Below, in pieces: positions 1 to 8,817 of a DNA stretch of 64,000 bases. A program made the translations under genes and the position numbers. The notes under the pieces were generated by a model, which was not told the origin of the DNA, did no database searches, and saw nothing but the letters and a program-made list of their open reading frames with translations. Location of the stretch: the NCBI RefSeq assembly GCF_004348325.1, contig NZ_SMKF01000004.1, positions 1 through 64,000 of the forward strand, in the 5' to 3' direction. How positions within the stretch are numbered: the stretch's first letter is position 1; each line of letters opens with the position of its first letter. Source of the stretch: Micromonospora sp. KC213 (lineage in GTDB: Bacteria; Actinomycetota; Actinomycetes; Mycobacteriales; Micromonosporaceae).

Positions 1-390
1 CCACCGCCCGGTACCGGCCAGATGATCGTGGGTCAGCAGTCCGGCCGGTGTCTCGACGTCCCGAACGCGAGCACCACCAACGGCACCCAGCTCCAGTTGT
101 ACGACTGCTGGGGTGGCTCTAACCAGCGGTTCACCCACACATCGAGCAGGCAACTGACGGTGAACGGCAAGTGTCTGGCCCCCTCAGGTGGGGGCACCAG
201 CAACGGCACCCCGGTGGTCCTCTGGGACTGCCAGGGCGGCGCGAACCAGCAGTGGAACGTCAACAACGGCACCATCACCAGCGCGCAGTCAGGGTTGTGC
301 CTCGATGCCGGCGGCACCGGTAACGGGACACGGATCCAGCTGTACGGCTGCTGGGGTGGGGCTAACCAGCAGTGGAATTTCCGGAACTGA
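1..390 (+). CDS. Ricin B-type lectin domain, C-terminal end of a secreted protein (5' truncated by window)
   Basis: The frame is open from base 1 and reads a proline/glycine linker (PPPGTGQ) followed by about 122 residues of beta-trefoil lectin. Three subdomains are visible, each with a CLD/CLA strand (SGRCLDV, GKCLAPS, SGLCLDA) and a QxW-type core (SNQRF, ANQQW, ANQQW). Such modules bind sugars and are usually appended to secreted glycoside hydrolases or peptidases of actinomycetes. The catalytic part lies upstream of the window, so the substrate cannot be given. The gene ends at TGA and is followed 50 bases later by a strong hairpin. The domain call is secure; the parent enzyme is unknown. 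Confidence 0.93.
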   Translation, partial: PPPGTGQMIVGQQSGRCLDVPNASTTNGTQLQLYDCWGGSNQRFTHTSSRQLTVNGKCLAPSGGGTSNGTPVVLWDCQGGANQQWNVNNGTITSAQSGLCLDAGGTGNGTRIQLYGCWGGANQQWNFRN

Positions 391-441
391 CCCGGCGCCA
401 CGGGGCCAGGCACTGACAAGTCTGACCCCGAAGGCAGGTAC

Positions 442-475
442 GGCTGGGGTGCCGACGATGGTCGGCACCCCAGCC
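442..475 (+). terminator. Intrinsic terminator after the lectin gene
   Basis: A perfect 15-bp inverted repeat (442-456 with 461-475) encloses a GATG tetraloop. No long T tract follows, which is normal for high-GC actinomycetes. It lies about 50 bases after the lectin stop codon. Confidence 0.9.
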
Positions 476-588
476 TCCGTGCGGGGCCATCCGGCGAGGT
501 GACCGGTTGGACGGCTTCGGTCAGGGCGTGGTGCCGGTGACCGAACTGCCGTTCGGGTGTCCCGGTACGGGCGGGCGGTGCCGGTGCG

Positions 589-830
589 GAACGCCGCTTC
601 CGCCTCGGCGACTTCACGATCAACGGTAGGACGGCGGACATGGCCCGCATCGGCGATGTGGTGCCCACGGTGGGTGACCGAGCGGTGGGTGATCATCAAC
701 AATCAGGGCGTGCCGCACAACTTCCACATCCACAACGCGCGTTTGCGGTGACTGCCGTCGACGGGCGGCCGCCGTCGCCGGAGTCGTCCGGCCGCAAGGA
801 CACGGTGTACGTCGCGCCGGCCAGAGTGGC
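589..830 (+). pseudogene. Multicopper oxidase fragment, frame-broken
   Basis: Read across three frame changes, this stretch gives DFTINGR, then MARIGDVVP, then ERWVIINNQGVPHNFHIH, then FAVTAVDGRPPSP and KDTVYVAP. This is the order seen in the C-terminal cupredoxin domain of laccase-like multicopper oxidases, where the HNFHIH histidines bind copper. Shifts occur near 675 and again near 745. No start, no N-terminal domains and no final HCH copper motif are present, so it is a decayed remnant. It runs directly into a second remnant of a different family. Confidence 0.75.
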
Positions 831-836
831 TCGAGG

Positions 837-1240
837 GTGGTGGTGCAGACGACGTTCGACCTCGACGAGTACGTATTTGCCGCACTACGGGCCGGTGCCA
901 GCGGCTTCCTGCTCAAGAACGCGCCACCGGGCGACCTGCGGCGTGCCGTCCGCGTGGTGGCGGCCGGGCACGCCCGGCTCGGCCCAGCCGTCACCCGGCG
1001 CGTCATCAAGCGACACGCTCACCCGGCGGCGGGCGTCTGCGGCCTCGACACGCTGACCCCCCTGCGAACGCGAGATCGCCGACCCGGTCGCCGCGGGCTC
1101 ACCAGCGAGGAGATCGGCGCCCGGCGGGTGGTAGCGAGTGGACGGTGAAGACGCACATGCGGCACATCCTCGCCAAGCTGCACGCCCGCGACCGCGTTCA
1201 GATCGTGATCGCTGTCTACGAGGCCCGCGCCGCGCTGTAG
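837..1240 (+). pseudogene. NarL/LuxR-type response regulator fragment, frame-broken
   Basis: The stretch begins inside a receiver domain (TTFDLDEYVFAALRAGA, then GFLLKNAPP with the conserved Lys, then LRRAVRVVAAG) and continues with LTSEEIGAR. After a further shift it ends with VKTHMRHILAKLHARDRVQ and a TAG stop at 1240, which is a LuxR-type helix-turn-helix tail. The N-terminal half of the receiver with the phospho-Asp is missing, and at least two shifts break the region around 1050-1140. Its junction with the oxidase remnant at about 830 suggests a deletion or recombination joint. Confidence 0.8.
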
Positions 1241-1489
1241 CTCAAACCTTCGGGGTCACCAGCCCGGGGTGCGGTGATAGCGGCATTACGTCAGGTGGCC
1301 GCGGAGGTCGACACTGCCACCCGTACTGGTTCGCTGCCACCAGTTGCCGCAACTCCACCCAGGACACCGCCGATCAGTGATCCGGATCGCACCCGGGGGC
1401 GCGCCAGCCGCGCGTCACCCCTCACTGTGGGTAGTCGGCGCTCCGCGACGCCCGGGCATTCTGAGCTACCGATGAGCGCGCATCGGGAG

Positions 1490-2734
1490 CTATCGGGGTG
1501 CGGCTGCGCTGTCGAGCTGGACAATCTCGTCGGCAGCACGTCCGCCGGAGCGGAGGGCGCCGCCGACGGTGCCTGGCGCGACGTCGTCGGTGGCTTCACC
1601 GGCGAAGTGCAGCGGCCCGCACGGCGCGGCGAGCGCGGCGCGTTGATGACCAGTGCCAGGCGGCTCGGATGAGTAACCACCCAGGGTCCATGGGTCCGTG
1701 CCCCAGTCGACTACCTGGGCGTCGGCCAGGGCGCGGCGTACTCGTTCGCCCCAGACCCGAACCAGCGCGGACACCACCCGCTCGACTGGACCCGGCGGTG
1801 GGCGCAGGGCCGCTGCTTTTGGTCCCATGACGAACGCCGTCAGCACCGGCGTGTCGGCGTAGGCCGGCCAGACCACGGGAATGTCCTCGTCGAGCAGGAC
1901 GTAGCTGGCGCCGGCCGGCCACAGCCGGCTGGTGAAGCGCAACAGCACCTTGATGCCTGGATGCATAGCCAACCTGGCGATTGCCTTGCCTTTCGCGGGC
2001 GGCAGCGGTGGATCGAACCGCACCATGCCGACCTTGAGCACGCCGAGCGGCACGGTAATGATCGCTCGGCGCGCGTGGTAGCAGCGGTCGGCCTCGACCC
2101 GGACGCCATCGCGCATCCAGCGCACCGCAGTGACCGGGGCGTCTCGGACAATCACGCAGCCGGCGGCGACGTAGTCAAGAAGCCGGTCGTAGCCCTCCGC
2201 GACACGCGAATGCCGACCGGTCTCCTCGCCATTGGCCATCACCCGCGCCAGGTAGCGCACGCTCAAGCCGTCCAGGTCGGTGCACGCGTCATTGGCCACG
2301 CCGACCGCCAGACGGCCGAGTCGTCCGTCAGCGCCGCGGTTCCGCAGCAGCTCACCGAGCGACACGTCGGGGTCGATGTTCCCCGAGCGGACGGTCCGCG
2401 CCAGACTTGCGTACCGTCCCATCGTCGGCAACAGCCACGGCAACAACCGCCGCACCCGGCCCTCGTCGACGACACGAGCGCGCCACATTGACATCGCCGG
2501 CAGCACGGTCAGGCCAGCGGCGTCCGCCAACAGTCGCGACGGGCTGCGTGAGCCGTGCAGCAACTCCGCGCCTCGCTCGACCGGAAACCCGGCGAAATCC
2601 CGATCAGTGTGAACCCGGCCCCCGATCCGAGAGCGTGCTTCCAACACCACCGCCCGCTTGCCGGCCTCACCCAGCCGCCTGGCCGCGGCGAGCCCGGCCG
2701 CACCAGCCCCGACCACCACTACATCGGCATCCAC
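1490..2734 (-). CDS. Flavin-containing amine oxidase (monoamine oxidase-like)
   Basis: A 414-residue protein starting at GTG. The N-terminus carries the FAD-binding Rossmann motif (VVVGAGAAGLAAA, residues 6-18) and the second dinucleotide motif with LEARSRIGGRVHT, where the Glu contacts the FAD ribose. The C-terminus has the family signature HFAGEATDDVAPGTVGGA followed by SGGRAADEI. Length and motifs match the flavin amine oxidase / polyamine oxidase superfamily, which oxidises primary or secondary amines to imines with release of peroxide. No secretion signal is evident, so it is probably cytoplasmic. It is monocistronic; the substrate cannot be deduced. The IS256 remnant begins about 60 bases upstream of its start. 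Confidence 0.9.
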   Translation of the reverse strand: MDADVVVVGAGAAGLAAARRLGEAGKRAVVLEARSRIGGRVHTDRDFAGFPVERGAELLHGSRSPSRLLADAAGLTVLPAMSMWRARVVDEGRVRRLLPWLLPTMGRYASLARTVRSGNIDPDVSLGELLRNRGADGRLGRLAVGVANDACTDLDGLSVRYLARVMANGEETGRHSRVAEGYDRLLDYVAAGCVIVRDAPVTAVRWMRDGVRVEADRCYHARRAIITVPLGVLKVGMVRFDPPLPPAKGKAIARLAMHPGIKVLLRFTSRLWPAGASYVLLDEDIPVVWPAYADTPVLTAFVMGPKAAALRPPPGPVERVVSALVRVWGERVRRALADAQVVDWGTDPWTLGGYSSEPPGTGHQRAALAAPCGPLHFAGEATDDVAPGTVGGALRSGGRAADEIVQLDSAAAPR

Positions 2735-2794
2735 ACCGACACGGTAGCCACGGCACCCAAAAGGCCACGCCCGCGGACGGGCACCCGAACCGGG

Positions 2795-3768
2795 CCTGTC
2801 TCGCTCAGGGTGTTTCCGGCGATCTTGGTTAGTAGGTTCCAGCGGCTGGGAAGCGGTCGCTGAAGGTGATGGCGAAGGCGTTCAGGGCGGGTTTCCAGCG
2901 CATCGTCCATCGGGTTCGGCCTGCTCCGGTGGGGTCCAGGGACCGGTCACCAGGTGCAGACACTCCAACGCGGCCTACTCGTTCGGGAAGTGGCCACCAG
3001 GCCTTCACCGCCCGCCGGTAGCGGGCATTGAACGACTCGACCCGTTGGTCCAGCAGATCACCCGCCGGATTTCCACGTCGTAGTCCAGGATCGGAATGAA
3101 CTCCGCCCAGGCGTTGTCCCACAGCCGGATCACCGCCGGATACCGCCCGCCCCACTTGTCGGCCAGGTCATCGAACGCCGCCCTGGCAGCCTGCGCGTTG
3201 ACGGCGGTGTAGATCGGCTTGATGTCCCGCTTGATCTCGTCCCAGCACCTGCGGGAGGTGAACCGGAAGGTGTTGCGGATCAGGTGGATGATGCAGGTCT
3301 GCACCACCGTCCGCGGCCACACGTTCGTGACCACCTCGGACAGGCCTTTCAGGCCGTCGCAGACGAGGAAGAACACGTCCTTGACGCCGCGGTTGCGCAG
3401 GTCGGTCAGTACACTCATCCAGAACTTCGCGCCCTCACCACCCGTGCCGACCCACAGCCCGAGGATGTCCTTCTCCCCGTCGAGGGTGACCCCCGATCGC
3501 GGCGTAGAAGGGCCGGTTCGCGACCTGCCCGTCGCGCACCTTCACGATGATGGCGTCGATGAACACCGCCGCGTAGATCTCGTCCAACGGGCGGTGCGAC
3601 CAGCTCCTTCGCCGCCCGCACCAGCTCGGCCGCGGCTTTGGCCTCGGCCGACGGCTCGGGCCGCTTCCTGCGTCCGGTCTGGTCTTCAGTGTCGCGGTCA
3701 TCACGGCACCCTCCTCACCAGGCACAACGCCCGGCAGGTCAGGCCGGAAACACCGTTAGATCCACAGA
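2795..3768 (-). mobile_element. IS256-type (mutator) insertion sequence, inactivated copy 1
   Basis: On the minus strand, pieces of one mutator-type transposase can be followed from about 3725 to 2829. First comes an N-proximal part (RPLDEIYAAVFIDAI, the DDE region). The central part contains FFLVCDGLKGL, NVWPRTVVQTCIIHLIRN and AFDDLADKWGGRYPA. The C-terminal part contains VESFNARYRRAVKAW, then DPTGAGRTRW and RWKPALNAFAITF. Several shifts break the frame, near 3430-3490 and near 3000-3070. Matching ends are visible: GGTGTTTCCGGC at 2809-2820 and its reverse complement at 3743-3754, so the borders lie near 2795 and 3768. The left 427 bases recur at 34297-34723. Confidence 0.82.
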
Positions 3769-3917
3769 CCCACTCCAGGACCACGATCCGCGAAGAGACG
3801 GAAGATCGAGTACTGCCGAAAGAGGCCGCTCGGCAATCTGTGAAGGGCTGCAGCTCGATGGCATGATGCAGCGGTGCACATCACGCGGCGTGCCCGTCAT
3901 GAACGGGGGTTTCGGCT

Positions 3918-4922
3918 TTGTTGGCCGGCCGTGCCGACAGCGCACTGGCGTCGTTGTTGCAGACCTCGTCACTCGAGGGCGTGGGAGTGGGCGGTGGCTC
4001 TTCGATCGCCGACGTCGATGGCGTGCCCGTATTCGTCAAGCGGGTCCCGATCACCGACCGGGAGTTGGCTCATCCGCACAGCACGGCGAACCTGTTCGAC
4101 CTACCTGCCCGTTGGCAATACGGCATGTATCGCCTGGCTGGCCCGGGCTTCGGTGCGTGGCGCGAGCTGGCCGCGAACCAGAGCGTCACTGAGGGCGTCC
4201 TTGCTGGCGAAGCGGAATCGTTTCCGTTGCTGCATCACTGGCGGGTACTGCCAGGCCGGCCGCCGGTCGCGGTCGAGCACCTCGACATCGACGCCGTCGT
4301 CGCCCAGTTCGGTGGTAACCAGGGCGTACGTGCGCGGTTTGAAGCCCGTGCGGGCGCCACCGCGAGCCTCGTGCTTTTTCTCGAATATCTCCCCGACCGG
4401 CTGCCTCGCTGGCTGAGCGATCCGGTCGGCAGAGCTGTGGTGGTTGAGCGGCAGCTGTTCGAAATGGTGGCTTTCCTGCGTCACCGCGAGGTGCTGCACA
4501 TGGACGGACACTTCGGCAACATCCGGGCCGACGACGAGCAGCTTTACCTAGTCGACTTCGGGCTCGCTACCTCACCGCGCTTCCACCTGTCGGACGCCGA
4601 GCGCGAATTCGCCGCCCGCAACGCCGGCCACGATGCCGACTACGCTTCAATGCGGCTGGTGAACTGGCTGGTTACCTCGGTATGCGGGGCGCCTGTGCCG
4701 GCCGGCAGCGGTCCCGTCGCCCGCAACGAGCTTGTGCGCCGATGCGCGACAGGCGACATCCCACGGGCCGTGCCGCCACCCGTGGCGGACATCATCGCCA
4801 GACATGCCCCCGCCGCTGCCCGGATGAACGATTTTTGCTGGCGCTTGTTCGACGGCGACCTTCACGCCGAATATCCCGGCAATGAGGATACGGTCGGGAT
4901 CACTGCGAATTCGGCAAGTTGA
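3918..4922 (+). CDS. Protein-kinase-fold phosphotransferase, uncharacterised
   Basis: A 334-residue protein with the hallmarks of a kinase fold. There is a glycine-rich N-terminus (GVGVGGGSS), a likely ATP-binding Lys in VFVKRVP (Lys41), a catalytic-loop-like HMDGHFGN (about residues 194-201) and a DFG metal-binding triplet near residue 213. These resemble protein kinases or aminoglycoside/choline-kinase-like enzymes, but the substrate is unknown. An in-frame TGA at 3900-3902 forces the start to TTG 3918 or TTG 3921; neither has a strong ribosome site. It is monocistronic and is bordered upstream by the right end of the IS256 remnant. The fold is well supported; calling it a protein kinase rather than a small-molecule kinase would be a guess. 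Confidence 0.75.
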   Translation: MLAGRADSALASLLQTSSLEGVGVGGGSSIADVDGVPVFVKRVPITDRELAHPHSTANLFDLPARWQYGMYRLAGPGFGAWRELAANQSVTEGVLAGEAESFPLLHHWRVLPGRPPVAVEHLDIDAVVAQFGGNQGVRARFEARAGATASLVLFLEYLPDRLPRWLSDPVGRAVVVERQLFEMVAFLRHREVLHMDGHFGNIRADDEQLYLVDFGLATSPRFHLSDAEREFAARNAGHDADYASMRLVNWLVTSVCGAPVPAGSGPVARNELVRRCATGDIPRAVPPPVADIIARHAPAAARMNDFCWRLFDGDLHAEYPGNEDTVGITANSAS

Positions 4923-5480
4923 GCAAGGGAACAACGCACTCACATCGACAGATCAGTGCGCGGACGACTGACCCACGCCGCAACCTTCCTCACCCACAGG
5001 CAGCGGCGCGTGGGCAGGTGGCTGGTCGACTCGGAGCGCTTTGCACTGCGGTCGACGCCGGCGTCAGCCGGCCCTGTCCTACCGATCGGCCGCAACGCCT
5101 TCCGGGCCGGAAGTCGTCTTGTGCAGGCTTCGGTCGGATACCCGGCCCGAGGAGAGTGTCGGGCCGGAACCAGTCATCGCTGTCGCTGTTCCGCCTTCCT
5201 GGTCGGGGCCCCGCCCGCGCCGCCAGATCATGCGGCAATCAGATGCGCAAACAACGCGAGCGCCACCACCGGCCCTCGCCCCAGCTGACGGTTCCGCCCC
5301 GACAACAGAGGGCACCAGCCCAGCAACTGCGACCCGGTCCAGTCTCGCCGCGCGGCGGAATCGCATTCGCAACTGCCACCGAGGGGCGCTAGGCGCCGGC
5401 TGGTGCCGTCACGCTCTGGGGCCGGACTCCGGTTTAGGACGGGCCGCGCAAGGGTGGAAAGTATGGCGGCGAACCGATGA
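4923..5480. other. Intergenic region without a recognisable gene
   Basis: About 560 bases between convergent genes. Short open frames exist on both strands, but their translations are arginine-rich and low-complexity and match no family I recognise. No clear hairpin, repeat or RNA gene is seen. Confidence 0.5.
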
Positions 5481-6224
5481 TCAGATAGTGAAGCCACCGT
5501 CGACGTTGACCGTCGCCCCGGTGATGTAACGCCCGTCCGGGCTGGCGAGGAACGCCACCGCGGCGGCCACGTCGGCTGGCGCCGCGTAGTGGCCGAGGGC
5601 GGTGAACCCGTTGATCGTGTCGGCATTGGGGCCGTCGGCCGGGTTCAGTTCGGTGTCCGTGGCTCCTGGATTCACCAGGTTCACGGTGATCGCCCTGCCG
5701 CCGAGTTCGCGTCCGAGCGCCTTGGTCAGGCCGATCAGCGCGGTCTTGCTCATCGCGTACAGCGAGAAGCCTGGGAAGACTGCCCGCTCGGCCACGTTGC
5801 TGCCGATGTTGATGATCCGTCCGCCAGCCGACATGTGGGGCACCGCGGCCTGTGAGGCGACGAACGGTGCCCGGACGTTGACCGCGACAGTCTGCTCGAA
5901 CTCCTCCAGAGTCAATTGCTCCAGCGGTCCGAGCAGGAATGCGCCGGCGTTGTTGACCAGGATGTCCAACCGGCCCAGTTCACCGGCGACCCGGTCAACG
6001 GCGTTGATCACCGCCGCCGGGTCGGAACTGTCCGCCTGCACCGCGATTGCTCGCCGTCCTGCCGCCTTGATCTGGTCCACCACGTCGTCGGCGCGTTGCT
6101 GGTTCTGCTGGAACGTCAGCGCCACATCGGCGCCCTCCTTAGCCAGGCGCAATGCCACTGCAGCGCCGATGCCACGGCCACCACCAGTAACCAGAGCTAC
6201 CTTGCCGTCAAGTGCGTTGTTCAT
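5481..6224 (-). CDS. Short-chain dehydrogenase/reductase (SDR), 3-oxoacyl-ACP reductase-like
   Basis: A 247-residue classical SDR. The cofactor motif TGGGRGIG is at about residues 13-20, then NNAG, a catalytic YAMSK (Tyr-x-x-x-Lys) and the PG motif NLVNPGATDT. It ends with GATVNVDGGF, the usual SDR tail. The ATG at 6224 gives the standard MNNALDGKVALVTGG start; an in-frame extension to 6350 is arginine-rich and unlike the family. Such enzymes reduce a carbonyl or oxidise an alcohol with NAD(P)H; the substrate is not readable from the sequence. It stands alone, with about 190 bases of upstream non-coding DNA. Confidence 0.92.
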   Translation of the reverse strand: MNNALDGKVALVTGGGRGIGAAVALRLAKEGADVALTFQQNQQRADDVVDQIKAAGRRAIAVQADSSDPAAVINAVDRVAGELGRLDILVNNAGAFLLGPLEQLTLEEFEQTVAVNVRAPFVASQAAVPHMSAGGRIINIGSNVAERAVFPGFSLYAMSKTALIGLTKALGRELGGRAITVNLVNPGATDTELNPADGPNADTINGFTALGHYAAPADVAAAVAFLASPDGRYITGATVNVDGGFTI

Positions 6225-6416
6225 GACGGAAAGCCTGGCCGACAAAGGGACAGCCGTCTGGCGGTAACCGGACGCCGCGTTCGCGTCATCGACACCAACG
6301 GCCCCACCTGCCCGGCGGCAACCGCCCCGACCGCACCGCCGAAACAACATCCTCTTCTGCCGTTGCCCGGTCGGATTGGGCTGGCTTGGGAGGCATCTCA
6401 GGCAGACGGATATCGG

Positions 6417-6809
6417 TCAGGTGCGTGTCAGGCGCTCAGCGTGGTCGGCCTCTTCGGCGGTCACCTCGCTGGGTCCGCTGGACCGAAGCCGCCAATGGGT
6501 GACCACCCCGTCCGGGCCTAGCAACTCCCCGCCGGACAGGGTGTCGTTGATGCGCTGGCGCACCAGGTCCTCGGCGTCCGGCTCGGCGGCGAACAGTGTC
6601 CGGAGTTGGACCAGGTCGCCGACCCGCTCGGTCTGGGTGTGGTGTGCCGCCAGCGGGCATGGCGGTTGATGGTCCCAGTGACCGCAGAGGGCGACGGTTA
6701 TGGCCGCACCCGGCGCCCGGATGTCGCCATCCGGCTCCAGCACGAGGACCGCCTCGTGCGCGAACGCTTGGCGCATGGAGGCTAGTATGCCGGGCCCGTC
6801 CACTCTCAT
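6417..6809 (-). CDS. Conserved hypothetical protein (130 aa)
   Basis: A 130-residue soluble protein with no signal peptide. It contains a Cys/His-rich centre (ALCGHWDHQPPCPLAAHH) that could bind metal, followed by a helical, acidic C-terminus (PDAEDLVRQRIND, TAEEADHAE). I recognise this pattern only as an uncharacterised actinobacterial family. Codon use is typical of real genes here. Its start region lies in a 20-bp sequence repeated at 7636-7655. It is divergent from the methyltransferase gene, with about 60 bases between the starts. Confidence 0.7.
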   Translation of the reverse strand: MRVDGPGILASMRQAFAHEAVLVLEPDGDIRAPGAAITVALCGHWDHQPPCPLAAHHTQTERVGDLVQLRTLFAAEPDAEDLVRQRINDTLSGGELLGPDGVVTHWRLRSSGPSEVTAEEADHAERLTRT

Positions 6810-6820
6810 GCCGCCGAGCG
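6801..6820. repeat. 20-bp direct repeat, copy 1 (partner at 7636-7655)
   Basis: The sequence CACTCTCATGCCGCCGAGCG is identical to 7636-7655. This copy covers the start codon and upstream bases of the 130-residue gene; the pair brackets the methyltransferase gene. Confidence 0.85.
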
Positions 6821-6871
6821 TGCGTGCCGCGGCAAATCCGAGTGCGGGTGTCGGTTGGACTCGTGTTGACT

Positions 6872-7621
6872 TTGCCGGTGGATCGTCAGCGGCTCAGCAG
6901 CATCGCGCACTCGCACCACCCGATCGCGGCTCCGATCTTCGGCGTCAACCTCAACCGTCTCCTGCGCCGAGCGGACCGGCAACCGGCGGCCCGTGTCCTC
7001 GACCTCGGCTGCGGAGAGGGGGTCTGGGCGCTGCAGGCCCTGGCTCACTACCCCGATGGGCACGCGGACGGCGTAGACGTCAGCCGGTACGCCCTCGAAC
7101 GCGCCGCGAGCGCTGCCGTCGAACGAGGCCTCGCCGACCGGCTCACGCTGCACGAGCGCGACGCCCGGACGTACGTGCCTGACGGCGATTACGACTTGGT
7201 GCTGTGCGTCGGGTCGACACACGTGTTCGGCGGATTCGGCGAGACGCTGGAGTTGGCCGGTCGGCATGTGAATGCCGACGGCATCCTGATGGTCGGTGAG
7301 GGGTTCTGGCAGGCCCCGCCGACTCCGCAGGCACTCGCCGCGCTCGATGTGAAGCCGGAGGAATTCACCGACCTCGCCGGCCTGATCGACGCTGCTGAGC
7401 AGGCCGGCTGGACGCCGGTGTACGCCCATGTCAGCGACGCCGCTGAGTGGGATGACTACGAATGGTCGTGGATCGGCTCGCTCACTGAGTGGGCGCTGAA
7501 CAATCCCGGCCATCCGGACGCTGCCGAGGCACTCACCGTCGCCCGACGGCACCGCCATCAGTGGTTGCGCGGGTACCGCAACGTTCTGGGCTTCGTGACG
7601 CTGGTGCTACGCCGTATCTGA
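6872..7621 (+). CDS. Class I SAM-dependent methyltransferase
   Basis: A soluble protein of about 249 residues. The SAM-binding motif I is VLDLGCGEGVWALQAL (about residues 40-55), followed by the acidic ribose-binding GVDVSRYAL, DARTYVPDGDYDLVLCVGS and, further on, GILMVGEGFW. These fit small-molecule or protein methyltransferases of the Methyltransf_25/31 type; the substrate is unknown. Start choice: the frame is open far upstream, but the family-like N-terminus PVDRQRLSSIAHSHHPIA begins at TTG 6872 or GTG 6878, and GTG 6863 is also possible. The gene lies between two copies of a 20-bp repeat. Confidence 0.85.
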   Translation: MPVDRQRLSSIAHSHHPIAAPIFGVNLNRLLRRADRQPAARVLDLGCGEGVWALQALAHYPDGHADGVDVSRYALERAASAAVERGLADRLTLHERDARTYVPDGDYDLVLCVGSTHVFGGFGETLELAGRHVNADGILMVGEGFWQAPPTPQALAALDVKPEEFTDLAGLIDAAEQAGWTPVYAHVSDAAEWDDYEWSWIGSLTEWALNNPGHPDAAEALTVARRHRHQWLRGYRNVLGFVTLVLRRI

Positions 7622-7635
7622 TCGTGGTGCGGTTT

Positions 7636-7655
7636 CACTCTCATGCCGCCGAGCG
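7636..7655. repeat. 20-bp direct repeat, copy 2 (partner at 6801-6820)
   Basis: Identical to 6801-6820. It lies 14 bases after the methyltransferase stop codon, in non-coding DNA. Confidence 0.85.
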
Positions 7656-7795
7656 CGCTCATGCAGGACAGGGGTGCATCGCGTTGCCTGAAGTGTTCCC
7701 GCCGCGCCTCTGTCGCGGCCCTGGATGTCATGAATGCGGCTGGCCCGGCTTGTCCGTGGCGCCGCCCGCCCCCGAGCCTGGTGACGCGGACGGCG

Positions 7796-8329
7796 TCAAT
7801 GCGAGAACGGCTCAAGGCACCCAAATTCGGCAGCCGAGGCGGTAACCTCGACCATGACTCGTTCGGGCCGCACGTCCCCGATCACACAGCCCACCTTCGC
7901 GAAGTGAACCGCGTACACCGCACCCGGTGGGGGTGTCTCCTGCCCGATCGACGGCCGCATGCCGGTGACCTCGATCGCGTCTGCCTTGATGCCCAGGTCG
8001 AGCAGCGCTCGCTGGGTGGACGCCGGCGCGAAGTCCTCCGCCGCGCGAAGTGCCTCAAGCTTGGGCCGGATCCGCGCGGCGAGTTTCTTCCCGGTGCGCT
8101 GGTCCGCTTCGGAGAGCCCGTGCCGCTGCTTCCAGCCGTTGTTGTCGCCATGGTTCGGGGGTACGTCTGGCTGCGGGCCGGTCGGCTCCGCCACCACTGC
8201 GGGCGACGCCGGCGCACTCGTGGGTATCGCCTCCACGTCGCCGACCCGGGTGCCCGGGGCCGCGCAGCCGAGCGCAAGCAGGGTAAGCGAGGCAGCAGCC
8301 GTCGCCCGACTGATCTTCCCCACACACAT
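7796..8329 (-). CDS. Secreted lipoprotein, uncharacterised
   Basis: A 177-residue protein from ATG 8329. The N-terminus is a lipoprotein signal peptide (positively charged start, hydrophobic core, lipobox LALGC with the Cys at about residue 22). The mature part has a Pro/Ala/Thr-rich linker, then a conserved globular domain (GLSEADQRTGKKLAARI, LDLGIKADAIEVTGMRP, VYAVHFAKVGCVIGDV, EFGCLEP) with two cysteines that could form a disulphide. It would be anchored on the outer face of the membrane. The frame is open farther upstream, but the signal peptide fixes the start. Convergent with the methyltransferase. Function unknown. Confidence 0.82.
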   Translation of the reverse strand: MCVGKISRATAAASLTLLALGCAAPGTRVGDVEAIPTSAPASPAVVAEPTGPQPDVPPNHGDNNGWKQRHGLSEADQRTGKKLAARIRPKLEALRAAEDFAPASTQRALLDLGIKADAIEVTGMRPSIGQETPPPGAVYAVHFAKVGCVIGDVRPERVMVEVTASAAEFGCLEPFSH

Positions 8330-8817
8330 CGATGACCCCCGTCTATTTCCTTTCGAGAATCTGATCGTACGAGGCACCACCATTTCTCGATGTCCCTCCG
8401 CATACGCGCCTGTGGAAACCGTGCGCAAACACCTCAGCCGGCAGGGACCCATCCGCTCATGCCGCGATCCGCGCGTCACTCGGGGTTGCGAGCGGCCTCC
8501 TGGATCGTAGTACCCATCTACCGGTGTTGGGGAGCAGGTTCCGCCCGAGGAAGGTCACCAAACTCCTCAACCACCCCCGACCCCTCGGAGCTCTGGCAGG
8601 AAGTTCCGGATGAGCGCTCGCCACTGTCTGCCCCACACAGCGGCATCGCCGACAATGTGTTGGACGACATTCAGCGCTTCCTTCATCCACAGCGCGCGCT
8701 GGTGTCGGCGGGTCTGGACGGCCATCCGCCCATGGACGTGGCTCTGACTCGAAGGCAACAGTGCCATGGGTGTACGCGCGAGCGGTGTACAGCGGCCCTC
8801 GGTCGAGCTCACGGTGG
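8330..8817. other. Intergenic region without a recognisable gene
   Basis: About 490 bases upstream of the lipoprotein and downstream of the interrupted YwqG-like gene. Open frames on both strands are short and their translations match nothing I recognise. The part next to 8329 should hold the lipoprotein promoter, but no clear -35/-10 pair stands out. Confidence 0.45.

Noticed and set aside
4956..5288. A 110-residue open frame in the 4.9-5.5 kb gap
   Set aside because: Arg/Pro/Ala-rich with no domain, no ribosome site and no neighbour relation.
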